Translations under genes and position numbers: made by a program
Source: Candidatus Nitrotoga sp. BS
GTDB taxonomy: Bacteria; Pseudomonadota; Gammaproteobacteria; Burkholderiales; Gallionellaceae
Direction: 5' to 3'
DNA: 64,000 nt
Assembly (NCBI RefSeq): GCF_927797785.1
Contig: NZ_CAKMLL010000062.1
Location: 1 to 64,000 of the forward strand
In this document: piece after piece, positions 37,667 through 44,686 of the stretch
How the letters are laid out: every line of letters begins with the position of its first letter
Position numbering within the stretch: the stretch's first letter is position 1
Notes under the pieces: generated by a model
What the model was told of the DNA's origin: nothing
What the model saw: the letters and a program-made list of their open reading frames with translations, nothing else
Database searches by the model: none

Positions 37667-39346
37667 TCAAACTGTCGGGGAGTGCGCCACCAGCAGCAGC
37701 GCACATGCCAGGGCGACAAGCACAAACAACCACAAGCCCCCAACCAGCGGCCAGTTGCACAGAATTTTCTCCAAGTGACAGATTCTGGAGATATATACCA
37801 GCGCAGCGGGAAAGACTCTTTTTGATCGGAATGAATAGGGTAAGGAAACACGGCGCAGGGTAGCCGCCGCCCGTTCCAGCCACACCAACACATCCCCCGG
37901 CGGGATGGCCGGGCCACGCCATCCGCGCCACCAAGCGGCATAGGCGAGAAGTGCGACCACGAGCATCGGCCAAGCCGCAGATACCAGACCCGAGCCAGAC
38001 AGCACTGCTACCACGGTGCTGTCATCGGCTTGCATCCAGGCCAGTGCCGCTACCGCCGTCAGCACCACCAGCCAAGGTGGCAACAGGCCGATACCGTCAT
38101 CCTGCTTGCCTCCACTAGGTGTCAACAGCAGAAAGCGGACCATGAGCATACCTGTACCCACGGCGGCCAGGGGTAAGGTCCAGGCCAGTAGTTCCGGCCA
38201 GGGCGTGGGCAGTCCCGCCAAGGCAGCCTTCAATTGCGTCTTGGCGAGCGCACCACTGGTGAACGGCGCGCCTGCCAAGGCCAGGGCGGGCAGCAGCAGG
38301 CCTGCCATCACCCAGCCGTTGCGACCGAACCGCTGCGCCACCCCCACGCCCAGGAACAATGCGCCCTTGGCCAAACCATGATGCAGGGAATATAGGCCAA
38401 TCGCCGGCAGCAGCAGAGACCATGCCTTCGGCAGCAACAGGCCGGCACCCACGGCCAGGGTCATGAGGCCCATCTGGCTGATGCTGGAATAGGCCAGTAG
38501 TGTTTTCGGCTGTCGCTGTACCAGCCCTGCCACGACCCCAAAGAACGCCGCAAAAAGACCCAGGCCCAGTATCACCGCACCCAATGCTGGCACGGTCGCC
38601 TCGCCCAGAGGCAGGAAACGCAGCCAACCCAGCAAACCTGCCTTGATCATGGCTCCGGAAAGCACAGCGGAGGCCGGCGTGGGCGCGACTGGGTGCGCAA
38701 GTGGCAGCCACATATGCAGCAACGGCACCCCGGCCTTGACGCCAAAGCCCAGAAACAATAAGGCATAGGCAAGATTGGGCATCTCCATTGCCGCTGCCCG
38801 CGCCATTTCCGGCAGAAAGTGAGTTTGCGCCGCCCCTGCCAGCAGGAGCAAACCAGCGATAAGCAGTGCTTCTCCGAGCACCGCCATGATGAGATAAACC
38901 CGCCCGGCTCGCCGCGCCTCGGCATCGCCCTCGTGCACCACCAATCCATAAGCTGCGAAGGTCATTACCGCGAAGGTGAGATAGAAACTGGCCGCATCCA
39001 TCGCCAGGCATACCCCCAGGTTGCCACTCAGGGTGGCCAGAAAAAAGGCGATAAAGATATGTCGGCGCGGATCCTTGGCCAGATAGCTGTGGGCATATAA
39101 CCCTGCCGTCAACCACAACAAGGCGGTGAAAAACAGAAACAAGCGCCCAGTTTCATCCAAACCGAAACGACTGCCCAGCAGAAGCCAGGGTATATCTAGC
39201 GTGTAAGCATCGGGTGCCACCAGCGAAAATGCCAGGCCCGGTAACGCTGCCCAAGGCGCCAGCAGCATACCCATGCGCCGAGTAGCCGGGAGCAGCACCA
39301 GTCCGGCTAGCAGCAGTGGGAGAATGAGGACAATTGACAGGTTCAT
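37667..39346 (-). CDS. Mrp-like antiporter subunit, third NuoL/M/N homologue (TM5 Glu missing)
   Basis: A 559-residue polytopic protein of the proton-conducting NuoL/M/N-MrpA/D family, last gene of the cluster. The TM7-8 block GVKAGVPLLHMWLPLAHPVAPTPASAVLSGAMIKAG keeps the conserved lysines. At the place where the sister subunits have ELL in TM5 (YELLTLS, LELLGLA) this protein reads TFAVMTFAAYGLVVH, so the ion-pathway glutamate seems replaced by alanine. About 14 or more helices are expected, and a C-terminal extension ends with a hydrophobic helix. The ATG overlaps the previous stop (ATGA), so 39346 is chosen. A structural or altered-specificity role is inferred. Confidence 0.85.
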   Translation of the reverse strand: MNLSIVLILPLLLAGLVLLPATRRMGMLLAPWAALPGLAFSLVAPDAYTLDIPWLLLGSRFGLDETGRLFLFFTALLWLTAGLYAHSYLAKDPRRHIFIAFFLATLSGNLGVCLAMDAASFYLTFAVMTFAAYGLVVHEGDAEARRAGRVYLIMAVLGEALLIAGLLLLAGAAQTHFLPEMARAAAMEMPNLAYALLFLGFGVKAGVPLLHMWLPLAHPVAPTPASAVLSGAMIKAGLLGWLRFLPLGEATVPALGAVILGLGLFAAFFGVVAGLVQRQPKTLLAYSSISQMGLMTLAVGAGLLLPKAWSLLLPAIGLYSLHHGLAKGALFLGVGVAQRFGRNGWVMAGLLLPALALAGAPFTSGALAKTQLKAALAGLPTPWPELLAWTLPLAAVGTGMLMVRFLLLTPSGGKQDDGIGLLPPWLVVLTAVAALAWMQADDSTVVAVLSGSGLVSAAWPMLVVALLAYAAWWRGWRGPAIPPGDVLVWLERAAATLRRVSLPYSFRSKRVFPAALVYISRICHLEKILCNWPLVGGLWLFVLVALACALLLVAHSPTV

Positions 39347-40854
39347 GGCAGCCAATACAGATATTCACGATCGGCGATCAGCTTGACCCAGTTCAGAGGC
39401 GACATCGCGCTGGCGGCGAACAAACCCACAAGCACTGTGGCAACGGCGGTGACGAGTGGCGGGACGAGCAGCAGCCAGGCGGTCTCACGTCCGTTTTGCA
39501 TCGGTATGTGCTCCCCCGGCCACGCTTCCGTTCGCGGCTGAAACCAGACCCGGTACAAGACCGGTAGGAAGTAGGCTGCATTGAGCAGGCTCGATGCCAG
39601 CAGCACCGCAATCACCCAGGGCATCTGCGCCTCCAGAGCACCCAAGCCCAGATACCACTTACTAATGAAGCCGGCGAGCGGCGGCAAGCCGATCATGCCG
39701 AAGGCGCCGATCGTGAAGGCGGCAGTGGTCCACGGCATGCGCCGGCCGACGCCATCCATCTCGCTGATCTTGTGGATGCCCAAGGTCTCGGCATAATTGC
39801 CAGCACAAAAGAATAACGTAATCTTCATGATGCCCTGATGTACCAGATGCACCATGCCTCCGATGGTGGCCATCGGGCCGAAGATGGCCACTCCCAGAGC
39901 GATGTAAGATACCTGGCTGATGGTGGAATAGGCCAGGCGCCGTTTTAGATCGTCCTGAAATAACGCGCACAACGACCCCCAAATGATGGTAACCGAGGCC
40001 ATTACGGCCAGCGGCATCAGCAAATGCAGCGACTGGGCGAATTCCACGCCATAGACGTCGTACACCACGCGCACGATACCGAAAGCACCAGCTTTCACTA
40101 CTGCCACAGCATGCAGCAACGCCGATACCGGCGCCGGCGCCACCATCGCCAGGGGCAACCAACCATGCAGTGGAACCAGAGCGGCCTTCACCCCCAACCC
40201 GGCGATGAGCAGAAAGAAGATGACCTGCAACTGGCCGGTGTATTCCGGCCCCAAAGCCGCTAACATGCCGCCCTGGGTAAACTCCACCTGTCCGGCCAGG
40301 CCGTACAGCCAGACGGTGCCGATCAGGAGCAGCGCGCCACCACCGAGGGTGTAGGAGAGATAGACCTGTCCCGCACGCATGGCCTGTTCAGTGCCGCGAT
40401 GCACCACCAGCGGATAGGTGGACAGGGTCAAAAGTTCGTAGAAAACAAAAAAAGTGAACAGATTGCCTGCCATCGCCACCCCCATGGTGGCGGTGACGCA
40501 CAGACTGAAGAAACCGAAGAAACGACTGCGATGCGGCGAGCCTTCCATGTAGCCGATGGCATACAGCGTGGTCAGGAACCACAGTGCCGCCGAAAGGGTA
40601 ACGAACAGCATAGCCAACGCATCGGCCTTGAAAACCAGATCCAGCCCGGGCAGGATGGTATGGCGGAAGATATATTCCTCGCCGAGCATTACACCTCTCA
40701 GTATGTAAAAGATGAGCAGTAACTTCAAGGTCGCGCCGACCATGTTGAACAGGTTACGCAGGCCGCGCCGCTCCTCGGGCAAAGTGAAGATGATCAGGCC
40801 TGGCAGTAGAGAACTGACCAGCACCAGCAGGGGCAGGGTTTCGTTGAGACTCAT
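39343..40854 (-). CDS. Mrp-like antiporter subunit, second NuoL/M/N homologue
   Basis: A 503-residue polytopic antiporter-like subunit. TM5 carries the conserved glutamate (FFVFYELLTLSTYPLVVH), TM7-8 has GVKAALVPLHGWLPLAMVAPAPVSALLHAVAVVKAG, and the broken-helix region AYSTISQVSYIALG is present. All residues of a working proton channel seem in place. Start MSLNETLP overlaps the preceding stop by 4 bp. Family members move H+ against Na+ in Mrp complexes or pump H+ in complex I and Mbh-type enzymes. Confidence 0.88.
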   Translation of the reverse strand: MSLNETLPLLVLVSSLLPGLIIFTLPEERRGLRNLFNMVGATLKLLLIFYILRGVMLGEEYIFRHTILPGLDLVFKADALAMLFVTLSAALWFLTTLYAIGYMEGSPHRSRFFGFFSLCVTATMGVAMAGNLFTFFVFYELLTLSTYPLVVHRGTEQAMRAGQVYLSYTLGGGALLLIGTVWLYGLAGQVEFTQGGMLAALGPEYTGQLQVIFFLLIAGLGVKAALVPLHGWLPLAMVAPAPVSALLHAVAVVKAGAFGIVRVVYDVYGVEFAQSLHLLMPLAVMASVTIIWGSLCALFQDDLKRRLAYSTISQVSYIALGVAIFGPMATIGGMVHLVHQGIMKITLFFCAGNYAETLGIHKISEMDGVGRRMPWTTAAFTIGAFGMIGLPPLAGFISKWYLGLGALEAQMPWVIAVLLASSLLNAAYFLPVLYRVWFQPRTEAWPGEHIPMQNGRETAWLLLVPPLVTAVATVLVGLFAASAMSPLNWVKLIADREYLYWLP

Positions 40855-42293
40855 GTTGCCCCCAGCAAGCTCAATACCTCGCCGCCGCCTAGCCCCAAAA
40901 CGAGACTGGCCAGGGCGAGCAGTAAAACGGGCCACTCCAACATGCGCGGCAAAAGTTTGAAATTCGCTGTCTCCTCGACTGGCAGAAAGGCCTGGCGCAA
41001 CACCTTGAATATGTAGGCTGCGGAGAGCAGGCCGCCCACCACCATCACCACGATCCACCACCATTGCCCGCTGGCCTGCGCCGCACCCAGCAGCAGCCAC
41101 TTCGCAGCAAAACCGCCCGACGGTGGCAGACCCATGATCGTCACGCCGGCTAGCGCGAAGGTGAACAGGGTCAGTGGCAGGCGCGCAGCCACGCCGGCGA
41201 TGCCTGATATCTCGTCGCGCCCGGTGGCGATGATCATCGCCCCTACCGCCGCGAACATGGCAGCTTTCGCCAGCCCGTGCGCAACCACCTGCAGCACGCC
41301 ACCCTGCCAGGCGCTTGCCGCTACCTCCGCCGATACCCCTGTAGCGAGCGGGAAAAGCAAAAATAGATAGCCTATCTGCGCCACTGTGGAATAGGCCACC
41401 AACATCTTCAGATGGGTCTGCCGTAGCGCCAGAAACGAACCCCAGAGTATCGCGGCAGCACCCAGCGCGCCTAGCAACTGTGCCGCCGCAACGCTGGTGA
41501 TGGGTTCAAACAGATCGAACCACAACCGCAAGATGAGATAGAACGAGGCCTTGATTACGAGGGCCGAGAGCAGGGCCGACACCGGCGCCGGCGCGCCGCC
41601 ATGAGCGGGCGGCAACCAGATGTGGAAGGGAAACAGTGCGGTCTTGAGCATCAACCCAAGTAGCATCAGTGCCGCTGCCAGCGACACCACTGCGGGCGCA
41701 TCCGCAGCGATCAAGGGTATCAGCGCCGCCAGTGATACGCTACCGTAAACGCCATAGAGCAGCGCTACACCCAGAAGGTAGGCGCCGGAACCGAGCAAGG
41801 CGGCCAGAAGATAGCGCATGGCCGCCGTGATTGGCCCTGCTCCGCCCGCCAATGCCACCAGCCCCACCGCTGCCAGACCGAGCAACTCCAGCGTAACGTA
41901 AATATTGAACACATCGGCAGACAGGAACAGCGCGTTCATGGCTGCCAACAGATAACCGGTCAGCGGCCAGAAATATCGCAGGGAATTGGCATGACCTGCG
42001 AAGTAGGCGCGCGCGTAAAAAACGAGCGGCAAAGCCACTGTTTGGGTCAGCAACAGCATCACCGCGCTGAGTCCGTCGGCCATTAGGTCGATACCCAGCG
42101 GCGCGCCCCAGCCGCCGACGGCGTACACGCGCACGCCGCCGGCCACGATCTGCTGCGCCAGCATTGCCGCCAAGGCAAGTTGCAGTATCAGGCCCGCCAC
42201 AGGCAGTCGGCCACCCTGCCCCGGTCCATGCACAAAGGCCAGGGTCGCCCAGATCAAGGGCGACAGGATCAGCCAGGGAATGGGATCAAACAT
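40851..42293 (-). CDS. mrpD: Mrp-like antiporter subunit D
   Basis: A 480-residue NuoL/M/N homologue placed right after the MrpC-like gene, as MrpD is in Mrp and MbhH is in Mbh clusters. TM5 glutamate is in NIYVTLELLGLAAVG, and TM7-8 is KTALFPFHIWLPPAHGGAPAPVSALLSALVIKAS. The TM12 region AYSTVAQIGYLFLL is conserved. About 14 helices are expected. Its ATG lies 8 bp inside the MrpC-like gene, so the two are coupled. Confidence 0.9.
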   Translation of the reverse strand: MFDPIPWLILSPLIWATLAFVHGPGQGGRLPVAGLILQLALAAMLAQQIVAGGVRVYAVGGWGAPLGIDLMADGLSAVMLLLTQTVALPLVFYARAYFAGHANSLRYFWPLTGYLLAAMNALFLSADVFNIYVTLELLGLAAVGLVALAGGAGPITAAMRYLLAALLGSGAYLLGVALLYGVYGSVSLAALIPLIAADAPAVVSLAAALMLLGLMLKTALFPFHIWLPPAHGGAPAPVSALLSALVIKASFYLILRLWFDLFEPITSVAAAQLLGALGAAAILWGSFLALRQTHLKMLVAYSTVAQIGYLFLLFPLATGVSAEVAASAWQGGVLQVVAHGLAKAAMFAAVGAMIIATGRDEISGIAGVAARLPLTLFTFALAGVTIMGLPPSGGFAAKWLLLGAAQASGQWWWIVVMVVGGLLSAAYIFKVLRQAFLPVEETANFKLLPRMLEWPVLLLALASLVLGLGGGEVLSLLGAT

Positions 42294-42606
42294 CCAGCCT
42301 GTCCTTTCCCGACTTTTCTTCCGGCAGTCGCATCTCGCCGCTCATATCCAGCAGTTGCCGCGCCAGTGCCAAGGCCAGGGCAGTGGCGGCGATAGCGACG
42401 ACGATACCGGTCAGCACCATAGCCTGAGGTACGGGGTCGGGGGTGCCGGCGCGCTGGGCCAGACCAACCATCACCAAGAAAATACCGCTGCCCATGATGT
42501 TAAAGGCAAGAATCTTACGCAACAAATGTGGCTGTAGTATTAAGCCAGCCACGCCGAGGACAAACAGCGCCGTGCCGGTGAGGGCGTAAACCAAGGCAGC
42601 GTTCAT
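42286..42606 (-). CDS. mrpC: Mrp-like subunit C (NuoK homologue)
   Basis: A 106-residue protein with three membrane helices, homologous to NuoK. LVYALTGTALFVLGVAGLIL, then LLRKILAFNIMGSGIFLVMVG, then DPVPQAMVLTGIVVAIAATALALAL is the MrpC/MbhG/NuoK pattern. The DPVPQAMVLTGIVV motif is the family signature. A polar C-terminal tail follows. Start 42606 overlaps the previous stop (ATGA). Confidence 0.92.
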   Translation of the reverse strand: MNAALVYALTGTALFVLGVAGLILQPHLLRKILAFNIMGSGIFLVMVGLAQRAGTPDPVPQAMVLTGIVVAIAATALALALARQLLDMSGEMRLPEEKSGKDRLDV

Positions 42607-43271
42607 GCCTGAGCCCTCGAATCGGCCAGTATGAGATAAAGCCCGGCCAGTATGAGGCCAAGCGAAAAAGTCAGGCTTGCCTCGATCATTAAGATCAGCG
42701 CACCGGCCCAGCCGGGCGGATATTGCAATAGGGTGCCTTGCGCCATGAGCGCTACCGCTACCGCGATAAAGACCAACAAGCCAACCGCGAGCCCGGCGCG
42801 CAATGTCCGACCCGGCGTGACCCAAGCTGGCAGCAGGCCGGCCAGATGCAAAAGCACCCCTGCCCCAGCCAACACCGCCCCAGCTTGGAATGCGCCGCCT
42901 GGCCGGTGCGCCCCCGCCCACAATATATAACCTGCTACCAGCAGCATCAGTGGAACCAGCACCCGGGCCAGGGTTTGCAGCACCGGGTTGGCGGTGAAAG
43001 GGCGATGTTGGTGGTCGGACACGTGACGCGGCAAGGCCAGAATGCCTAACAGAGCCAGCAGCAATACGGCTATCTCCAGTAATGTATCGTAGCCGCGAAA
43101 ATTGAGCAGCACCGCAGTCACCGGGTGCACCACGCCGCTCATGTCGAGCTGCGCCGTTAGCTGTTCCGGCAGGTTCACGGCGGCAACCGGTAGGTCCAGT
43201 ATTGCCCAGCCAAGGGCCAAGCCGAACGCACCGGCCAAAAACAGTACCGCGACATTCAACAGGGTTTTCAT
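42603..43271 (-). CDS. mrpB: Fused MbhE-like + MrpB subunit
   Basis: A 222-residue protein joining two modules. Residues ~1-85 (ending VTAVLLNFRGYDTLLEIAVLLLALLGILAL) match the C-terminal MbhE-like part of MrpA. Residues ~100-215 (LVPLMLLVAGYILWAGAHRPGGAFQAGAVLAG and TLSLGL-like end) match MrpB/MbhF. In classical Mrp operons the first part belongs to MrpA. ATGA overlap with the preceding DUF4040 gene fixes the start at 43271. Confidence 0.88.
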   Translation of the reverse strand: MKTLLNVAVLFLAGAFGLALGWAILDLPVAAVNLPEQLTAQLDMSGVVHPVTAVLLNFRGYDTLLEIAVLLLALLGILALPRHVSDHQHRPFTANPVLQTLARVLVPLMLLVAGYILWAGAHRPGGAFQAGAVLAGAGVLLHLAGLLPAWVTPGRTLRAGLAVGLLVFIAVAVALMAQGTLLQYPPGWAGALILMIEASLTFSLGLILAGLYLILADSRAQA

Positions 43272-43516
43272 GGAGACTGCTCCTGCCGTTTCTTGTGCAG
43301 ATGCGCTACTGCATCGAGCAGTAGCGCCCCAGTGAGGCCTGCGCCAATGGCTGCTTCGGCCAGGGCGATATCGGGGGCGTCCAGGCGCGCCCAGGCCAGC
43401 GCCATGAGCAGTCCGAAGACGATAAACAACACCACTGCACGAAACAAGTCTGGCGTGGTAAGCACTCGCACAGCACTCCACAATAGGGCGGCGACCAGCA
43501 ACAGGTCGAAGATCAC
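43268..43516 (-). CDS. MbhD-like (DUF4040) subunit, split-off piece of MrpA
   Basis: An 82-residue protein with three hydrophobic stretches. FRAVVLFIVFGLLMALAWARLDAPDIALAEAAIGAGLTGALLL is the DUF4040/MbhD signature that in Mrp lies in the C-terminal domain of MrpA. Start is GTG at 43516, overlapping the MrpG stop (GTGA arrangement); the frame extends upstream without a better signal. Together with the next gene it forms the lateral half of MrpA as separate polypeptides. Confidence 0.88.
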   Translation of the reverse strand: MIFDLLLVAALLWSAVRVLTTPDLFRAVVLFIVFGLLMALAWARLDAPDIALAEAAIGAGLTGALLLDAVAHLHKKRQEQSP

Positions 43517-43827
43517 AGCTCGTGCTCCTCGGGTTTCCAAGGTGAGATACCCTTGGCGAAAGCGCGTCGGGCGATCAGAAAACTCAGCGTAGCGCTGGCG
43601 GCCAAGGCCAGCAGCCAAACCAGGATCAGCTTTAATCCCGCCGCCACGCCGGGCGCCTGGAGCACCAGTCCGAGCACAGTGAAACCCAGACCCAGGTTGT
43701 CCGCCTTGGCCAGAGCATGCAGCCGGGTGTACACATCCGGAAAGCGCAGCAGGCCCACCGTACCGGCCAGGAAAAATGCGGCGCCAATAATCAGTAGCAC
43801 CGCGCTCGATAAATCAAGAATGTCCAT
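43513..43827 (-). CDS. mrpG: Mrp-like subunit G
   Basis: A 104-residue three-helix protein: SAVLLIIGAAFFLAGTVGLLRFPDVYTRLHALAKADNLGLGFTVLGL carries the MrpG/MbhC signature GLLRFPDVYTRLHA. Start MDILDLSS at 43827, 14 bp inside the MrpF-like gene. Followed directly by the DUF4040 gene. Confidence 0.93.
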   Translation of the reverse strand: MDILDLSSAVLLIIGAAFFLAGTVGLLRFPDVYTRLHALAKADNLGLGFTVLGLVLQAPGVAAGLKLILVWLLALAASATLSFLIARRAFAKGISPWKPEEHEL

Positions 43828-44086
43828 TGCTCTCCCTCCCCCATACCCGTCGAACGAAGGCGGCGCCGGTGATGACAGCCAGCAGGGCGAACACCAGTGC
43901 CACATCTACCAGTGTCTGCCCTCCCCCCGCATAAGCCAGTAGTAATAGCACCGCCACGCCCATGGTGCCGAACAGCAGTGCGGCCAGCAAGCGATCGGCG
44001 GGTGTCGGCCCGCGCGCGATTCGCCACAGCGCCGCCAGCAGGTTTATGAGCAGGAATACGGCAAGGATCAAATAAAGGTCAGTCAC
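43814..44086 (-). CDS. mrpF: Mrp-like subunit F
   Basis: A 90-residue three-helix protein. The signature RIARGPTPADRLLAALLFGTMGVAVLLLLAYAGG is that of MrpF/MbhB, and VDVALVFALLAVITGAAFVRR follows. The start is GTG 44086, overlapping the MrpE stop as GTGA. The same frame is open far upstream (to 44545) antisense to nothing but inside MrpE, so the GTG start is preferred on coupling and length. Confidence 0.9.
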   Translation of the reverse strand: MTDLYLILAVFLLINLLAALWRIARGPTPADRLLAALLFGTMGVAVLLLLAYAGGGQTLVDVALVFALLAVITGAAFVRRVWGRESNGHS

Positions 44087-44595
44087 AGTTCCTCCAGAGG
44101 CAAGCTCAACATGCGCGCGATGCACACCTCGGCCTCGTGCACTCCGCTTTCCACCGGGATCCGTTTGTCCAGCAGGTGCATCCGCAAATATCTGCCCTCC
44201 AAGCCGATACTCAAAGTGCCGGGCAGCAGGTTCAGAGTATTGGCCAGTAAGACGCGCGAACGCCCCTCCGGCAAGCGCATCGTAATATCGAGCACGGCGG
44301 GGCGCAAGTCGAGGCGGGGACGCAGGGCTATGAGGGCCACTTGAACGCCGCCCTTTACTGATTGCACCAGAAAAAAACCGAGAAAGCCCGCAAGTCCGGT
44401 CAAGGACAGTCGGGATGTGCCAGGTGGGAACAGGATGAGACTGGCCACCAAGGCCAGAATGACGCTCACCAGCCCCACGCCCCAAGCAACGAAATTGCCT
44501 TCTGTCAGAATCCACCACAGCGCGGTGAATAAGGTAGCGCGCCAAACCAATACTTTAATTGGATATTTCCGGGGAGTATTCAGAGGATTTTGCAT
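44083..44595 (-). CDS. mrpE: Mrp-like subunit E
   Basis: A 170-residue protein with two N-terminal hydrophobic helices (WRATLFTALWWILTEGNF; VGLVSVILALVASLILF), a third helix, and a cytoplasmic domain with VLLANTLNLLPGTLSIGLEG, the MrpE/MbhA signature. First gene of the nine-gene membrane module, 91 bp downstream of a P-type ATPase gene on the same strand and likely in the same transcript. Confidence 0.92.
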   Translation of the reverse strand: MQNPLNTPRKYPIKVLVWRATLFTALWWILTEGNFVAWGVGLVSVILALVASLILFPPGTSRLSLTGLAGFLGFFLVQSVKGGVQVALIALRPRLDLRPAVLDITMRLPEGRSRVLLANTLNLLPGTLSIGLEGRYLRMHLLDKRIPVESGVHEAEVCIARMLSLPLEEL

Positions 44596-44686
44596 GGCTC
44601 AGCGTGCCTTGTTCAGCCAGCATGCCATATGCGGAGAGGCTATCATGGTTTTACCGCCCACGCTGAGGCCAGATAAAGGGGTTCGT

